Shown in pieces: positions 9,114 through 18,829 of a DNA stretch of 64,000 nucleotides; the stretch's first letter is position 1, and each line of letters begins with the position of its first letter. This DNA is from Bacteroides faecis MAJ27 (GTDB taxonomy: Bacteria; Bacteroidota; Bacteroidia; Bacteroidales; Bacteroidaceae), in NCBI RefSeq assembly GCF_900106755.1, contig NZ_FNNN01000019.1, positions 1 to 64,000 on the forward strand, written 5' to 3'. Under the pieces are notes generated by a model. The model was given only the letters and a program-made list of their open reading frames with translations. It did no database searches and was not told the origin of the DNA. Both the position numbers and the translations under genes were made by a program.

Positions 9114-11588
9114 ATGAAGATAATTATTATTGGAGGCGTTGCCGGAGGAGCTACCACTGCTGCCCGGATCAGACGCACAAATGAAACAGCTGAAATTATC
9201 CTTTTAGAAAAAGGGAAGTATATCTCTTATGCCAATTGTGGGCTGCCCTATTATATAGGAGGTGTGATTGAAGAACGGGAAAAGTTGTTTGTACAAACAC
9301 CCGAAGCATTTTCTACGCGCTTCCGTGTAGATGTCAGAACTGAAAATGAAGTCATCTTCATCGACCGGAAGAGAAAGACAGTGACAGTGAGACAAAGCAG
9401 TGAAGACTCGTACGAAGAAAGCTACGACAAATTACTGATATCAACCGGAGCTTCTCCTGTAAGACCTCCCCTGCCGGGTATCGACCTGAACGGAATCTTC
9501 ACACTGAGAAACGTTACAGACACAGACCGAATCAAAGAATATATCAACAGCCATGCTCCCCGAAAGGCTGTTGTCATCGGAGCCGGATTTATCGGGCTGG
9601 AAATGGCAGAGAACCTGCACGCGCAAGGAGCAAAAGTTTCTATTGTGGAAATGGGAAATCAGGTGATGGCCCCCATCGACTTCTCGATGGCATCTCTTGT
9701 ACACCAACATTTGATGGACAAAGGAGTGAACCTGTATCTGGAACAGGCTGTGGCATCCTTCGAAAGAGACGGAAAAGAACTGAAAGTGATCTTTAAGAAC
9801 GGAGAGTCTATCTCTGCCGACATTGTCATCCTTTCCATCGGCGTTCGCCCGGAAACGACATTGGCACGTGCAGCAGAGCTAACAATCGGCGAAGCAGGAG
9901 GAATTGCCGTCAACGACTATCTGCAAACTTCGGACGAATCGATTTACGCCATCGGTGACGCAATCGAATTCCGCCATCCGATCACCGGAAAACCGTGGCT
10001 TAACTACCTTGCCGGCCCTGCCAACCGTCAGGGGCGAATTGTAGCAGACAATATTCTGGGAGCACACATCCCCTATGAAGGAGCCATCGGGACTTCTATC
10101 GCCAAAGTGTTCGATATGACGGTTGCCTCTACCGGCCTCCCCGGCAAGCGATTGCGGCAGGCAGAAATCAATTATATGTCTTCCACCATTCATCCGGCCT
10201 CTCACGCAGGATATTATCCGGATGCCATGCCGATGAGTATCAAAATCACTTTCGATCCGAAGACAGGCAAACTGTACGGCGGACAGATTGTCGGCTATGA
10301 CGGTGTAGACAAACGAATTGACGAAATCGCACTCGTCATCAAGCATGAAGGTACGGTCTATGACCTGATGAAAGTAGAGCAGGCTTATGCTCCTCCATTT
10401 TCTTCAGCCAAAGATCCGGTAGCCGTTGCAGGATATGTAGCCGAAAACATCATCACAGGGAAAGTACAACCCGTCTATTGGAGACAGCTAAGGGATATCG
10501 AACTGGAAAACAATTTCTTGCTGGATGTACGTACTCACGACGAATTCTCGCTCAACACACTGCCGGGTGCAGTGAACATTCCCCTGGACGAACTACGCGA
10601 CCGGCTGGACGAACTGCCGAAAGACAAGATGATTTATACATTCTGTGCTGTCGGCCTCAGAGGATATCTTGCCTATCGTATCCTGATACAACACGGATTT
10701 GAAAAAGTACGCAACCTTTCCGGAGGATTGAAAACATACCGTGCTGCCACAGCACCTATCATCCTGAGGGAAGATAATGACAACGAAATAAAGGAAGCAC
10801 CTGCACAGCCGAAGGCAAGCATACAACAGCCAACTCCTACCGTATCGCCTGTCGAAGCCGTGAAAACAATCCGTGTAGATGCCTGCGGACTGCAATGTCC
10901 GGGTCCGATTCTGAAAATGAAAAAGACGATGGACACGCTGGCTTCAGGAGACCGGGTAGAAATCACCTCAACCGATCCGGGATTTCCTCGTGATGCCGCC
11001 GCATGGTGTAATTCGACAGGAAATCAATTGATCTCCAAAGAGGCGACAGGAGGAAAATCTGTGGTCGTGATAGAAAAAGGCGAACCTAAATCCTGCAACA
11101 TTGTTACTTCCTGTGAAGGCAAAGGGAAAACTTTTATCATGTTCAGTGATGATTTAGACAAAGCTTTAGCTACCTTTGTACTCGCCAATGGAGCAGCTGC
11201 CACCGGACAGAAGGTAACGATCTTTTTCACTTTCTGGGGACTGAATGTTATCAAGAAACTGCACAAGCCGAACGTAGAAAAAGATATCTTCGGAAAAATG
11301 TTCGGAATGATGCTGCCTTCCAGCTCCCGAAAACTGAAACTCTCTAAAATGAGCATGGGAGGAATAGGAGGAAAAATGATGCGGTACATCATGAACCGGA
11401 AAGGAATTGACTCGCTGGAGTCTTTACGCCAGCAGGCTCTTGAGAACGGTGTAGAATTTATCGCCTGCCAAATGTCTATGGATGTCATGGGAGTAAAACA
11501 GGAAGAACTTCTGGATGAAGTGACAATAGGTGGAGTGGCAACATACATGGAACGGGCCGATAATGCAAATATCAATCTGTTTATATAA
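9114..11588 (+). CDS. FAD-dependent CoA-disulfide reductase fused to rhodanese, TusA and DsrE domains
   Basis: This 824-aa protein joins four sulfur-handling domains. Residues 1 to about 445 are a pyridine nucleotide-disulfide oxidoreductase of the CoA-disulfide reductase/NADH oxidase group (FAD motif GGVAGGATTAARIRR; redox Cys42 in NCGLPYY; NAD motif VVIGAGFIGLEMAENL). A rhodanese domain follows at about 460-550, with Cys511 in the loop CAVGLRG. A TusA/SirA domain comes next (about 590-660, Cys595 in CPGP). The C-terminus (about 670-824) is DsrE/F-like. The combination suggests passing persulfide sulfur between cysteines with reduction by NAD(P)H; substrate and acceptor are inferred. A MarR regulator starts 29 bp downstream and is probably co-transcribed. 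The gene is divergent from the NtrC-type regulator, with a 127-bp shared promoter region. Confidence 0.9.
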   Translation: MKIIIIGGVAGGATTAARIRRTNETAEIILLEKGKYISYANCGLPYYIGGVIEEREKLFVQTPEAFSTRFRVDVRTENEVIFIDRKRKTVTVRQSSEDSYEESYDKLLISTGASPVRPPLPGIDLNGIFTLRNVTDTDRIKEYINSHAPRKAVVIGAGFIGLEMAENLHAQGAKVSIVEMGNQVMAPIDFSMASLVHQHLMDKGVNLYLEQAVASFERDGKELKVIFKNGESISADIVILSIGVRPETTLARAAELTIGEAGGIAVNDYLQTSDESIYAIGDAIEFRHPITGKPWLNYLAGPANRQGRIVADNILGAHIPYEGAIGTSIAKVFDMTVASTGLPGKRLRQAEINYMSSTIHPASHAGYYPDAMPMSIKITFDPKTGKLYGGQIVGYDGVDKRIDEIALVIKHEGTVYDLMKVEQAYAPPFSSAKDPVAVAGYVAENIITGKVQPVYWRQLRDIELENNFLLDVRTHDEFSLNTLPGAVNIPLDELRDRLDELPKDKMIYTFCAVGLRGYLAYRILIQHGFEKVRNLSGGLKTYRAATAPIILREDNDNEIKEAPAQPKASIQQPTPTVSPVEAVKTIRVDACGLQCPGPILKMKKTMDTLASGDRVEITSTDPGFPRDAAAWCNSTGNQLISKEATGGKSVVVIEKGEPKSCNIVTSCEGKGKTFIMFSDDLDKALATFVLANGAAATGQKVTIFFTFWGLNVIKKLHKPNVEKDIFGKMFGMMLPSSSRKLKLSKMSMGGIGGKMMRYIMNRKGIDSLESLRQQALENGVEFIACQMSMDVMGVKQEELLDEVTIGGVATYMERADNANINLFI

Positions 11589-11617
11589 AAAGAACAAACA
11601 AAAAGAACAAGCAGTAT

Positions 11618-11983
11618 ATGAAAACAATATGTGTAATGCGCGATGTATTCAAAGCAATGGCAAGATTTGAAGATTCATTTGAAAAAGTATATAAGATATC
11701 CTTAAATGAAGCGATGATCCTATGTGCCCTGCAAGAAGCCTCGCCAAAGAATATGACAGCTACAAGCCTGTCTAAACGGACGGAACTGACACCCTCACAC
11801 GCTTCAAAAATGCTCCGGATTCTGGAAGAAAAAGAACTGATCGTCAGAACTCTCGGAGAAGTAGACCGAAGATTGATGCAATTCCATCTCAGTCAGAACG
11901 GTAAAAAGCTAGTCGGAGAATTAGAACTCGAAAAAGTGGAAATACCGGAATTACTGAAACCACTGTTCGAATCGACAGATTAA
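11618..11983 (+). CDS. MarR-family transcriptional regulator
   Basis: This 121-aa protein has a winged helix-turn-helix: MTATSLSKRTELTPSHASK is the recognition region and the wing runs through EKELIVRTLGEVDRRLMQF. It is a little shorter than the usual 140-150 aa MarR protein. It follows the sulfur-domain fusion gene by 29 bp, so it probably shares its transcript and may regulate it. Two cysteines (about 5 and 32) could serve a redox switch, but the sequence does not prove this. Confidence 0.85.
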   Translation: MKTICVMRDVFKAMARFEDSFEKVYKISLNEAMILCALQEASPKNMTATSLSKRTELTPSHASKMLRILEEKELIVRTLGEVDRRLMQFHLSQNGKKLVGELELEKVEIPELLKPLFESTD

Positions 11984-12025
11984 TCAGGCAGTCGGATACT
12001 TTAAATATCGACTCGCTAAATAATA

Positions 12026-12070
12026 AAACGGTGAACCCTCTATAGTTATGTTACAGGTTGTTCACCGTTT
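12026..12070. terminator. hairpin terminator between convergent genes
   Basis: An exact 11-bp stem AAACGGTGAAC / GTTCACCGTTT with a 23-nt loop ends in a short T-run. It lies after the MarR gene and before the end of the convergent peptidase gene, so it can serve both directions. Confidence 0.8.
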
Positions 12071-12121
12071 CTTATTTATCCATTACCGCGTATTACTCTT
12101 ATCGGATATACGCGCGTATCC

Positions 12122-13426
12122 TTATTCTTCAAGCCATCCTTTAAGAAGTGACATCACTTTTTGTTTCTGATCTTCGGGCATCGTACCGATGCGTGCCAGA
12201 TGACTGCCTCCCGGCTCTACAAAAACATGAATATTCTTTTTATCCTTCAGCCAAGTCACTCCGGCAGCCGTCCAAGGATCATTCTGGCCATAGATGAAAA
12301 TCATCTTCGGATCGTTCTTCTTCAGAAACCGTACAATCTGTTTGCTCAGTGTTTTATCGAATTTCATATTCTTCAGGTCTTCCGGCAGCATCAGCCGGCG
12401 CAGATAATCCTTACTGGTCTTTATAGAAAGGTAAGGCTTAAAGGGACTGATGTCATATCCATAATACCCTAATTCACGGGCAGCCTGCACGAAGAAAGAA
12501 AGAGTCGGACTGTCTGCTATAAAATAAGAAGGGCCGCTGATTGCCAGCAAATGATCCAGAAGTATATCATCAGAAGCGGATATTTCGGGGATACTATGAA
12601 TGTCCGTTCCCCATTGCCAGATAGAAAAAGAGTATTCCAGCACACAGAAATCGTAAATCTCTTCTAAAGGAGCCCGGAATGTATAGTTCTTTTCAGCACA
12701 TATTTTTTCAAAACGGGGTAACAAACGGGCCTTTCGTTTCAATACTTCCAACTGGAAATCTTCTATTTTTTTCCTATCGGCTTCCGTACCTGCCCGGCGA
12801 AGAAAAGGTTCGTGCCGCCCGTCTTCGCGGGCATAGCAGAGAGGGGCCACATAAGGCACGGAAACATCCACATCATCGGGAAAGAAAGCACGATATAATA
12901 AGGAAGTCTGCCCGCCTTTACTGATCCCCGTACTGATCCATTTGCCCGGATACAAGGCCTTGAAGGTTTCCCTCACGGCATGCAAATCTTCGGCAGAATT
13001 CGCAGCTGTCAGATATTGCCAGTCGCATGGTTCGGGAGTGGATTCGAGAAAGTAGCGGTGCTCTACAAAGATCATATTCGCATCGAACAAGTCTGAAAGT
13101 TCTTCCCGGTAAGTGGGGCGCAGAGCATACGCCGCCCCATATCCTTCGGTAACAATCACTGTGGGACGGTCATAACCGACATGCCCTACAATCACCCGCT
13201 GACGGAAACTTCCCTTTTCGGGATGCCGATGATCCAGCGGTTGAGTGAGGTACATTACATACTTTTCGGGGAACCGGCTCGTATCGAGAGACTTTATTCC
13301 GCTGACGGAATTATTTTTTTCGATCTTCTGAATAAACGATTCCTGTGCCGACAACGAGATAGGCGCAACTGCGATCAGCAGCACGATAGAGAACCATACG
13401 AAAAGAGGCATCCGAATATGTTTCAT
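12122..13426 (-). CDS. secreted serine peptidase, S37/S28-like tripeptidyl aminopeptidase
   Basis: The protein from MKHIRMPLF is 434 aa with a signal peptide ending near SLSA|Q. It has an alpha/beta-hydrolase fold: GISKGGQTS holds the nucleophile Ser, FIYGQNDPW the acid Asp, and EPGGSHLARIG the His. FVEHRYFLESTPEP and the general layout match PS-10/S37 family peptidases, which cut tripeptides from N-termini. Probably periplasmic. The frame stays open up to 13645, but that extension would enter the divergent lipoprotein gene and lacks a signal sequence; ATG at 13432 is a near-equivalent alternative. The family call is good, the specificity unknown. Confidence 0.8.
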   Translation of the reverse strand: MKHIRMPLFVWFSIVLLIAVAPISLSAQESFIQKIEKNNSVSGIKSLDTSRFPEKYVMYLTQPLDHRHPEKGSFRQRVIVGHVGYDRPTVIVTEGYGAAYALRPTYREELSDLFDANMIFVEHRYFLESTPEPCDWQYLTAANSAEDLHAVRETFKALYPGKWISTGISKGGQTSLLYRAFFPDDVDVSVPYVAPLCYAREDGRHEPFLRRAGTEADRKKIEDFQLEVLKRKARLLPRFEKICAEKNYTFRAPLEEIYDFCVLEYSFSIWQWGTDIHSIPEISASDDILLDHLLAISGPSYFIADSPTLSFFVQAARELGYYGYDISPFKPYLSIKTSKDYLRRLMLPEDLKNMKFDKTLSKQIVRFLKKNDPKMIFIYGQNDPWTAAGVTWLKDKKNIHVFVEPGGSHLARIGTMPEDQKQKVMSLLKGWLEE

Positions 13427-13559
13427 AAGCATTTGAGTGTTAATTTTCTCGCAAAGATAATCATTTGCACGAACCTTTTTACACATTTCTTGTTGTTTGT
13501 AACAAAAGCCCCAAGGTACCAGGGCGTGATTTTTATATAACCTAAACATTATAAAAGAT

Positions 13560-14192
13560 ATGAAGAAATTAATTCCTATTTTATTGGCGGTCTTTGCACT
13601 CGCTTCTTGCGAAAAAGACCCGGACATGGGTAAGCTGGATGACAACTATCTGGTATACACTAACTACGACAAGCAAGCCAACTTCAAAGACTTCAGCACA
13701 TTCTACCTGGCTGACAAAATCTTGGTTATCTCTGACAGCAAAGAACCGGAATATCTCGAAGGAGAAGGCGCTGAGCAAATTCTGGCTGCTTATACAGAAA
13801 ATATGGAAGCAAAAGGTTATCAACCGGCTGCCGATAAAGAAAGTGCCGATCTTGGTATTCAGGTAAGCTACATCGCAAGTACTTATTATTTCACCGGCTA
13901 CACTCAACCTGAATGGTGGTGGGGATATCCCGGATACTGGGGAGCTAGCTACTGGGGTAACTGGGGTGGATGGTACTACCCGTATGCTGTGACTTACAGT
14001 TATAGTACCAACTCATTCATTACAGAAATGGTGAACCTGAAAGCAGATGAAGGTGAAGGCAAAAAACTTCCTGTAATCTGGACAAGCTATCTGACTGGAT
14101 TTGAAACAGGCTCTAAAGCTATCAACCGCACTCTTGCCATTGAAGCAGTGAACCAATCATTCACTCAGTCACCTTATCTTACTAACAAATAA
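13560..14192 (+). CDS. DUF4136 lipoprotein
   Basis: This 210-aa protein has a lipoprotein signal with lipobox LASC (Cys17) followed by EKDPD. The body fits DUF4136: YDKQANFKDFSTFYL near the N-terminus, a Trp/Tyr/Gly-rich middle (about 117-145, many W and Y), and a C-terminal part ending in IEAVNQSFTQSPY. DUF4136 proteins are envelope lipoproteins of unknown function. A beta-barrel protein starts 15 bp downstream, so the two form an operon. Confidence 0.85.
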   Translation: MKKLIPILLAVFALASCEKDPDMGKLDDNYLVYTNYDKQANFKDFSTFYLADKILVISDSKEPEYLEGEGAEQILAAYTENMEAKGYQPAADKESADLGIQVSYIASTYYFTGYTQPEWWWGYPGYWGASYWGNWGGWYYPYAVTYSYSTNSFITEMVNLKADEGEGKKLPVIWTSYLTGFETGSKAINRTLAIEAVNQSFTQSPYLTNK

Positions 14193-14207
14193 ACAACTAC
14201 AACTGTT

Positions 14208-14834
14208 ATGAAAACAAGAAAGAATATATATTTCAAGGTAGTGGCGTTAGCAGCCATTGCCATCGCCTTTGCCATGCCGGCTAAGGCACAGCTATCAGAC
14301 AATGGATATGCTAATATAGACTGGCAGTTCAATGTTCCATTGAGCAACAATTTCGCAGACAAAGCCAGCGGTTGGGGTATGAACTTTGAAGGTGGTTATT
14401 TCGTCACTCCCAACTTGGGTCTGGGTCTTTTCCTGAACTATCACAGCAACCATGAATATATTCCTCGTGAAACATTCAAATTGGGTGCAGGTGACGTTAC
14501 TACCGATCAGCAACACACTATGTTCCAGTTGCCTTTCGGTGCCGCTGCCCGCTACCAGTGGAATCGTGGTGGATCTGTACAACCTTATGTCAGTGCTAAA
14601 TTAGGTGCTGAATATGCTAAAATCCGTTCCAACTTCAACATGCTGGAAGCCAGAGAAAACAGCTGGGGATTCTACGCTTCTCCTGAAGTAGGTGTCAATG
14701 TATTCCCTTGGGTTTACGGACCGGGTCTGCACTTTGCTCTGTACTACAGCTATGGTACCAATAAAGCTGATGTACTGCACTACAGTGTAGACGGACTGAA
14801 CAACTTCGGTTTCCGCGTAGGTGTTTCATTCTAA
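14208..14834 (+). CDS. outer-membrane beta-barrel protein
   Basis: This 208-aa protein has a signal peptide (about 1-28, ending PAKA|Q). Alternating hydrophobic/aromatic strands follow, and the protein ends GFRVGVSF, the terminal Phe that many Bam-inserted barrels carry. The size suggests an 8-stranded barrel of the OmpW/outer-membrane porin-like type. It follows the DUF4136 lipoprotein closely and ends at a strong terminator, giving a two-gene envelope operon. Function is unknown. Confidence 0.8.
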   Translation: MKTRKNIYFKVVALAAIAIAFAMPAKAQLSDNGYANIDWQFNVPLSNNFADKASGWGMNFEGGYFVTPNLGLGLFLNYHSNHEYIPRETFKLGAGDVTTDQQHTMFQLPFGAAARYQWNRGGSVQPYVSAKLGAEYAKIRSNFNMLEARENSWGFYASPEVGVNVFPWVYGPGLHFALYYSYGTNKADVLHYSVDGLNNFGFRVGVSF

Positions 14835-14866
14835 CCCGAGCAACTACTTGATTTTACATTAATAAG

Positions 14867-14899
14867 CAAGAGCCCTTCTGTTTCGGCAGAGGGGCTCTT
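14867..14899. terminator. strong bidirectional terminator
   Basis: A 14-bp stem (AGAGCCCTTCTG against CAGAGGGGCTCTT, one G-T pair) with a 6-nt loop TTTCGG and T-rich sequence after it. It sits between the barrel gene and the convergent GH3 gene. Confidence 0.85.
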
Positions 14900-14905
14900 C
14901 ACTTT

Positions 14906-17900
14906 TTATTTGTTTTGAATGGCATCATAGATTGCATCCTGTATCTGTTCGCGAATCTCCAGACGGCTTAATTTCCGGTTCGTAACATCCGGATAAATCC
15001 GGTTGCTCAGAAATACATATACCAATCTATTATCAGGGTCTACCCAGGCACACGTCCCGGTAAATCCAGTATGACCATATACTTTCGCCGGTGCATGCGT
15101 TCCGCAAGGACTCTTTTCCTGATTACGGGTATCCGGCTTGTCAAATCCAAGCCCGCGACGACTGATTTTAGAGACTTCCGCTGTAAATAGCTGACAGGTT
15201 TCTTTGCTCAAATAACGCTGCCCGTTCAGTTCACCACCATTCAGTAACATCTGGTAGACTTGTGCCACTTCACGTGCATTCGAGAATAATCCGGCATTTC
15301 CCGAGACTCCACCCTGAAAGGCAGCCGCCTCATCGTGCACAAATCCCTGAAGCGTAGTCTTACGCAAGAAGCGATCGACAGAAGAGGGAACGATTTCCGA
15401 CTTCGGGAAACGGCGCAAAGGCAGATAACCCGTACGTTCCAGCCCCATCGGTTCGTAAAATTCACGTTGTAAGTAAGCATCCATCGGCATGCCTGCAAGC
15501 TTCTCCACCAAAAGCCGCAGCAGAATAAAACCTACATCACTATATCGATATGTCTTTGGCTTCATCGGAGCGTCTACAATCTTCTTCTCCATTTCCTTGA
15601 AGAAAGAAGGATTCAGCCACAGACTATCACAGATTTGCAAGGTGTAATCTCCGGTTTTAACCTTTGAAACATATTCCTTTTTAAATGCAAAATTAGGATT
15701 CACCCATGTGGAAGTTCCCAACTGCAACGGATGCCGTGCATCTTTACGGGACATGAACAGTCTGCCTTCATAACTATCTTCATCGATGGCTTCCCGATAG
15801 AAAGCAATTCCGGGCGGTAAACCGGACTGATGATAAAGGAGTTCCTGAATGGTGATATCTTTCTTGTTAGTTCGCTGAAGGAAAGGAAGATAGTCTGCAA
15901 TCTTGTCTGTCAGGTTAAAGCGTCCCTTATCATAAAGCTTCATTAAAGCAAGCACCGTGCCTGTAGTCTTGGAGAGCGAGGCCAGATCGTAAATGTCAGT
16001 CGGCTGTACACGTGCACTTCCCGTTCCGGTGTGAGTGCCGAACGATTTGTCTACCATCACGTGACCATCTTTCATCACAATCACCTGACAACCGGGATAG
16101 GCTCCCTGACGCACTCCGTCCAAAGCAATAGAATCAATCCGTTGCAGGGCGACAGATGAAAGTCCATGTTCCTCCGGGATAAAGTGCAAAGGAGTTTTCG
16201 GAGTAATCGTTATACCGTCTCCTGCCTGAAAGAGTTCTCCGAGACTGGCTGATAATTTTCCATCTGCCGAGGCTTTGGCAAATAAGACATCCGCTACTTG
16301 TTTCTGTACATCTTCATTCGGGCTATGTCCCAGCACCACCGCCGAAGCACGGGCAACCGCACGCTGTATCTGCAACATCATTTTCCCCTGCGTAAAGAAA
16401 GCATAGATCACCGGAGTGTCAGTAGTAAACTTGCTGAAGAACGGCTGATAGGGTGATAGTTTCTGCTCGCTTACCGCTACAATAATCCGTTTATATGCAG
16501 CCAATGAATCCCTTAGCCGTTGGTTTGTTTCTTCTGTCATGCCGGGACGAAGACGGAAACGCGACAAAGAAGTATATTTTGACAACTGTTCCGCCAGGGC
16601 ATCAGTTTCGCCTGCGTCACCGACTTCAAGCAATGCCATCGCTTCTTTTTTGTCCGCATGCAAAGGAAGAACATGATTTTCATTATTCAGCACAGTAATC
16701 GCAGCCAGATTCAACCGGCGGATTAAATCACGCGTCTGGGGAGTGTTAATCCGTTGTCCCAGCCCGGAGAGCTGAATAAAAGGTTTCTTTTTTAATCCCA
16801 GCACGTATTTATAGGTCAGCACCTTGCGACATTTTTCTTCAATATCTTCCCGTGTCAGTTCACCTTTGTCGATAGCTTCGAGTACAGCGGCTATCTCCTC
16901 CTTCAGATTACGGGGAGCCAGCACCATGTCATTCCCCGCCTTCAGTGCCTGCAGACTGACATTTCCATTGCCCGAAACACCTTTCATGGCAAGTGCATCC
17001 GTGAAGATCAGTCCTTTGAAAGCAAACTCTTCTGTCAGCAAATCATAAACGATATTACGGGACAGAGAAGAAGGAAGCCCGCCTACCGGCTCGATAACCG
17101 GCACTTGCAAGTGTCCGACCATCATACCACTCAGTCCGGCACGAATGGCTTCTTTAAAAGGATGAAGTTCTACACTGTCCAGCCGTTCACGAGTGAAAGG
17201 AAGTACCGGAAGAGCCTTATGCGAGTCTACATCCGTATCCCCGTGTCCGGGGAAGTGCTTACATACCGAAAGCACGCCGCCACTTTCCAGACCGGAAGCA
17301 TAAGCTACCACTTTATCCGCTACCCGCACAGGGTCTTCACCGAAGGATCGGGTATTGATCACCGGATTCTTGGGGTTGATATTTACATCCGCTACCGGAG
17401 CAAAATTAACTTGTACCCCGAGTTGAGCGCATTGACGAGCCATCTCACGCCCGTATTCATAGATCAATTTATTGTCCTGAATACATCCGAGTACCATATT
17501 TCGAGGGAAAACGGGTGTGCCACGCAAACGCATTGCCAGCCCCCATTCTCCATCAAAAGTTATCATTAACGGTAGCTTAGCCATGCGTTGAGCCTGATTC
17601 GTCAGTTCCGCCTGAGTCTGCATCTTCCCACCGGAGAATAACAGCCCTCCGACTTTGTAGGTATCGACGGCATCCTTCAGAAGTAATTGGTTACGCTTGG
17701 TGTCTACCGGAGCAATCGTATATATAAATAGCTGACCGACTTTCTCTTTAAGAGTCAGCTTATTCATGATGGAGTCTACCCATTGATGACAACGGACATC
17801 TTGTTTAGCTTTATAAAGAAGTAAAGGTTCTACAGGAGTATCTGCCCCTTCTCCCTTGGCCTTGACAGGAAGAAGTAGCAGAATAACCAGTATATATGTC

Positions 17901-17911
17901 AATAATCTCAT
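14906..17911 (-). CDS. GH3 beta-N-acetylhexosaminidase fused to a beta-lactamase-family domain
   Basis: This 1001-aa exported protein (signal peptide 1 to about 19) joins two enzymes. The N-terminal half (about 40-390) is GH3 of the NagZ type: KHFPGHGDTDVDSH (from about residue 218) is the NagZ loop with the catalytic His, and FTDALAMKGV contains the nucleophile Asp (about 305). The C-terminal half (about 600-1001) is a serine hydrolase of the class C beta-lactamase/AmpC-esterase fold: SLSK (Ser645, Lys648), YSDVGF (Tyr motif), and HTGFTG near the end. The combination suggests peptidoglycan turnover: removing GlcNAc and cutting a stem peptide or ester. It overlaps the upstream metallophosphatase gene by 4 bp, so translation is coupled. 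Similar fusions are common in Bacteroidetes; substrates are inferred. Confidence 0.9.
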   Translation of the reverse strand: MRLLTYILVILLLLPVKAKGEGADTPVEPLLLYKAKQDVRCHQWVDSIMNKLTLKEKVGQLFIYTIAPVDTKRNQLLLKDAVDTYKVGGLLFSGGKMQTQAELTNQAQRMAKLPLMITFDGEWGLAMRLRGTPVFPRNMVLGCIQDNKLIYEYGREMARQCAQLGVQVNFAPVADVNINPKNPVINTRSFGEDPVRVADKVVAYASGLESGGVLSVCKHFPGHGDTDVDSHKALPVLPFTRERLDSVELHPFKEAIRAGLSGMMVGHLQVPVIEPVGGLPSSLSRNIVYDLLTEEFAFKGLIFTDALAMKGVSGNGNVSLQALKAGNDMVLAPRNLKEEIAAVLEAIDKGELTREDIEEKCRKVLTYKYVLGLKKKPFIQLSGLGQRINTPQTRDLIRRLNLAAITVLNNENHVLPLHADKKEAMALLEVGDAGETDALAEQLSKYTSLSRFRLRPGMTEETNQRLRDSLAAYKRIIVAVSEQKLSPYQPFFSKFTTDTPVIYAFFTQGKMMLQIQRAVARASAVVLGHSPNEDVQKQVADVLFAKASADGKLSASLGELFQAGDGITITPKTPLHFIPEEHGLSSVALQRIDSIALDGVRQGAYPGCQVIVMKDGHVMVDKSFGTHTGTGSARVQPTDIYDLASLSKTTGTVLALMKLYDKGRFNLTDKIADYLPFLQRTNKKDITIQELLYHQSGLPPGIAFYREAIDEDSYEGRLFMSRKDARHPLQLGTSTWVNPNFAFKKEYVSKVKTGDYTLQICDSLWLNPSFFKEMEKKIVDAPMKPKTYRYSDVGFILLRLLVEKLAGMPMDAYLQREFYEPMGLERTGYLPLRRFPKSEIVPSSVDRFLRKTTLQGFVHDEAAAFQGGVSGNAGLFSNAREVAQVYQMLLNGGELNGQRYLSKETCQLFTAEVSKISRRGLGFDKPDTRNQEKSPCGTHAPAKVYGHTGFTGTCAWVDPDNRLVYVFLSNRIYPDVTNRKLSRLEIREQIQDAIYDAIQNK

Positions 17912-18777
17912 TTTTTATTCAAGGTCAAGTCCAGTCGTCCAACATAAATTCCATTCTTTCCAGTGTGCATAACGGGGACATTCTTCCCGTCTATATTCAG
18001 GTAATTTTTTGGGCCTTCCATAAAGGTATGTGAGTGACCGCCCAAAATGACATCAATATTACGGGTGTTGGCTACTAACTTCTCATCCATCTGGATGCCC
18101 AGATGTGACAGACATACAATAACATCACATCCTTCTTCTTTCAGTTGCTCAGCTATTTCATTGGATACGGCAATCGGGTCTTGATAGATTACTCCTTCGC
18201 ACTTATTAGCTTGTATTAATCCTTCCGGTTTCGCACCCAATCCAAAAACTCCGACCTTCAATCCGAAACGTTCCAAAATGACGTAAGGCTTTACTAAGTC
18301 CTTAAGCACGGTAGCGTCAAGATCATAGTTGGCACATACTACCGGAAACTTGGCTAATTTAAACAGACGAGCCATGTTGTCCAGACCGAAGTCAAACTCA
18401 TGGTTACCGATTGTCATCGCATCGTATCCCATTTCATTCATCAGGTTGACTTCTACTTCACCCTTGAACATATTGTAATAAGGAGTACCTTGAGAGATAT
18501 CGCCACAGTCGAATAGCAGTACATCCGGATTTTCTTTGCGGAACTGTTGCAGGAAAGTGGCCCGGCGGACAAACCCGCCCTGACCATAATTCCGGTCACC
18601 TTCCTGAGTCATAGGTTCAATCCGGCTGTGCACATCACTGGTTTGCAGTATGATTATCTTTTTTGTTTCTTGAGCGATTGCCAATGCAGGAATTAAAAAA
18701 AGGAAAAGCATCAGCCGTTTTCCGGTTCTTCCTTTGAATATGTTCAAAATAGAAGTTATATGATTATGAGTTGTCAT
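17908..18777 (-). CDS. calcineurin-like metallophosphatase, N-terminal half of a split 5'-nucleotidase
   Basis: This 289-aa exported protein has the metal-binding motifs of the UshA/5'-nucleotidase catalytic domain: TSDVHSR, FDCGDISQGTP, TIGNHEFDFG, VCLSHLG and GGHSHT. Family members normally carry a C-terminal nucleotide-binding domain; here that is a separate gene immediately upstream (18830-19633). An N-terminal hydrophobic stretch (about 20-35) is the export signal. It overlaps the next gene by 4 bp. It probably acts in the periplasm on nucleotides or another phosphoester. Confidence 0.88.
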   Translation of the reverse strand: MTTHNHITSILNIFKGRTGKRLMLFLFLIPALAIAQETKKIIILQTSDVHSRIEPMTQEGDRNYGQGGFVRRATFLQQFRKENPDVLLFDCGDISQGTPYYNMFKGEVEVNLMNEMGYDAMTIGNHEFDFGLDNMARLFKLAKFPVVCANYDLDATVLKDLVKPYVILERFGLKVGVFGLGAKPEGLIQANKCEGVIYQDPIAVSNEIAEQLKEEGCDVIVCLSHLGIQMDEKLVANTRNIDVILGGHSHTFMEGPKNYLNIDGKNVPVMHTGKNGIYVGRLDLTLNKK

Positions 18778-18829
18778 AGAATACTAAAATTTCATTGTAA
18801 GCCTTCGTTATTTATTCTCTTTTATTTCT

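Noticed and set aside
13427..13645. N-terminal extension of the serine peptidase
   Set aside because: It would overlap the divergent lipoprotein gene and place the signal peptide internally.
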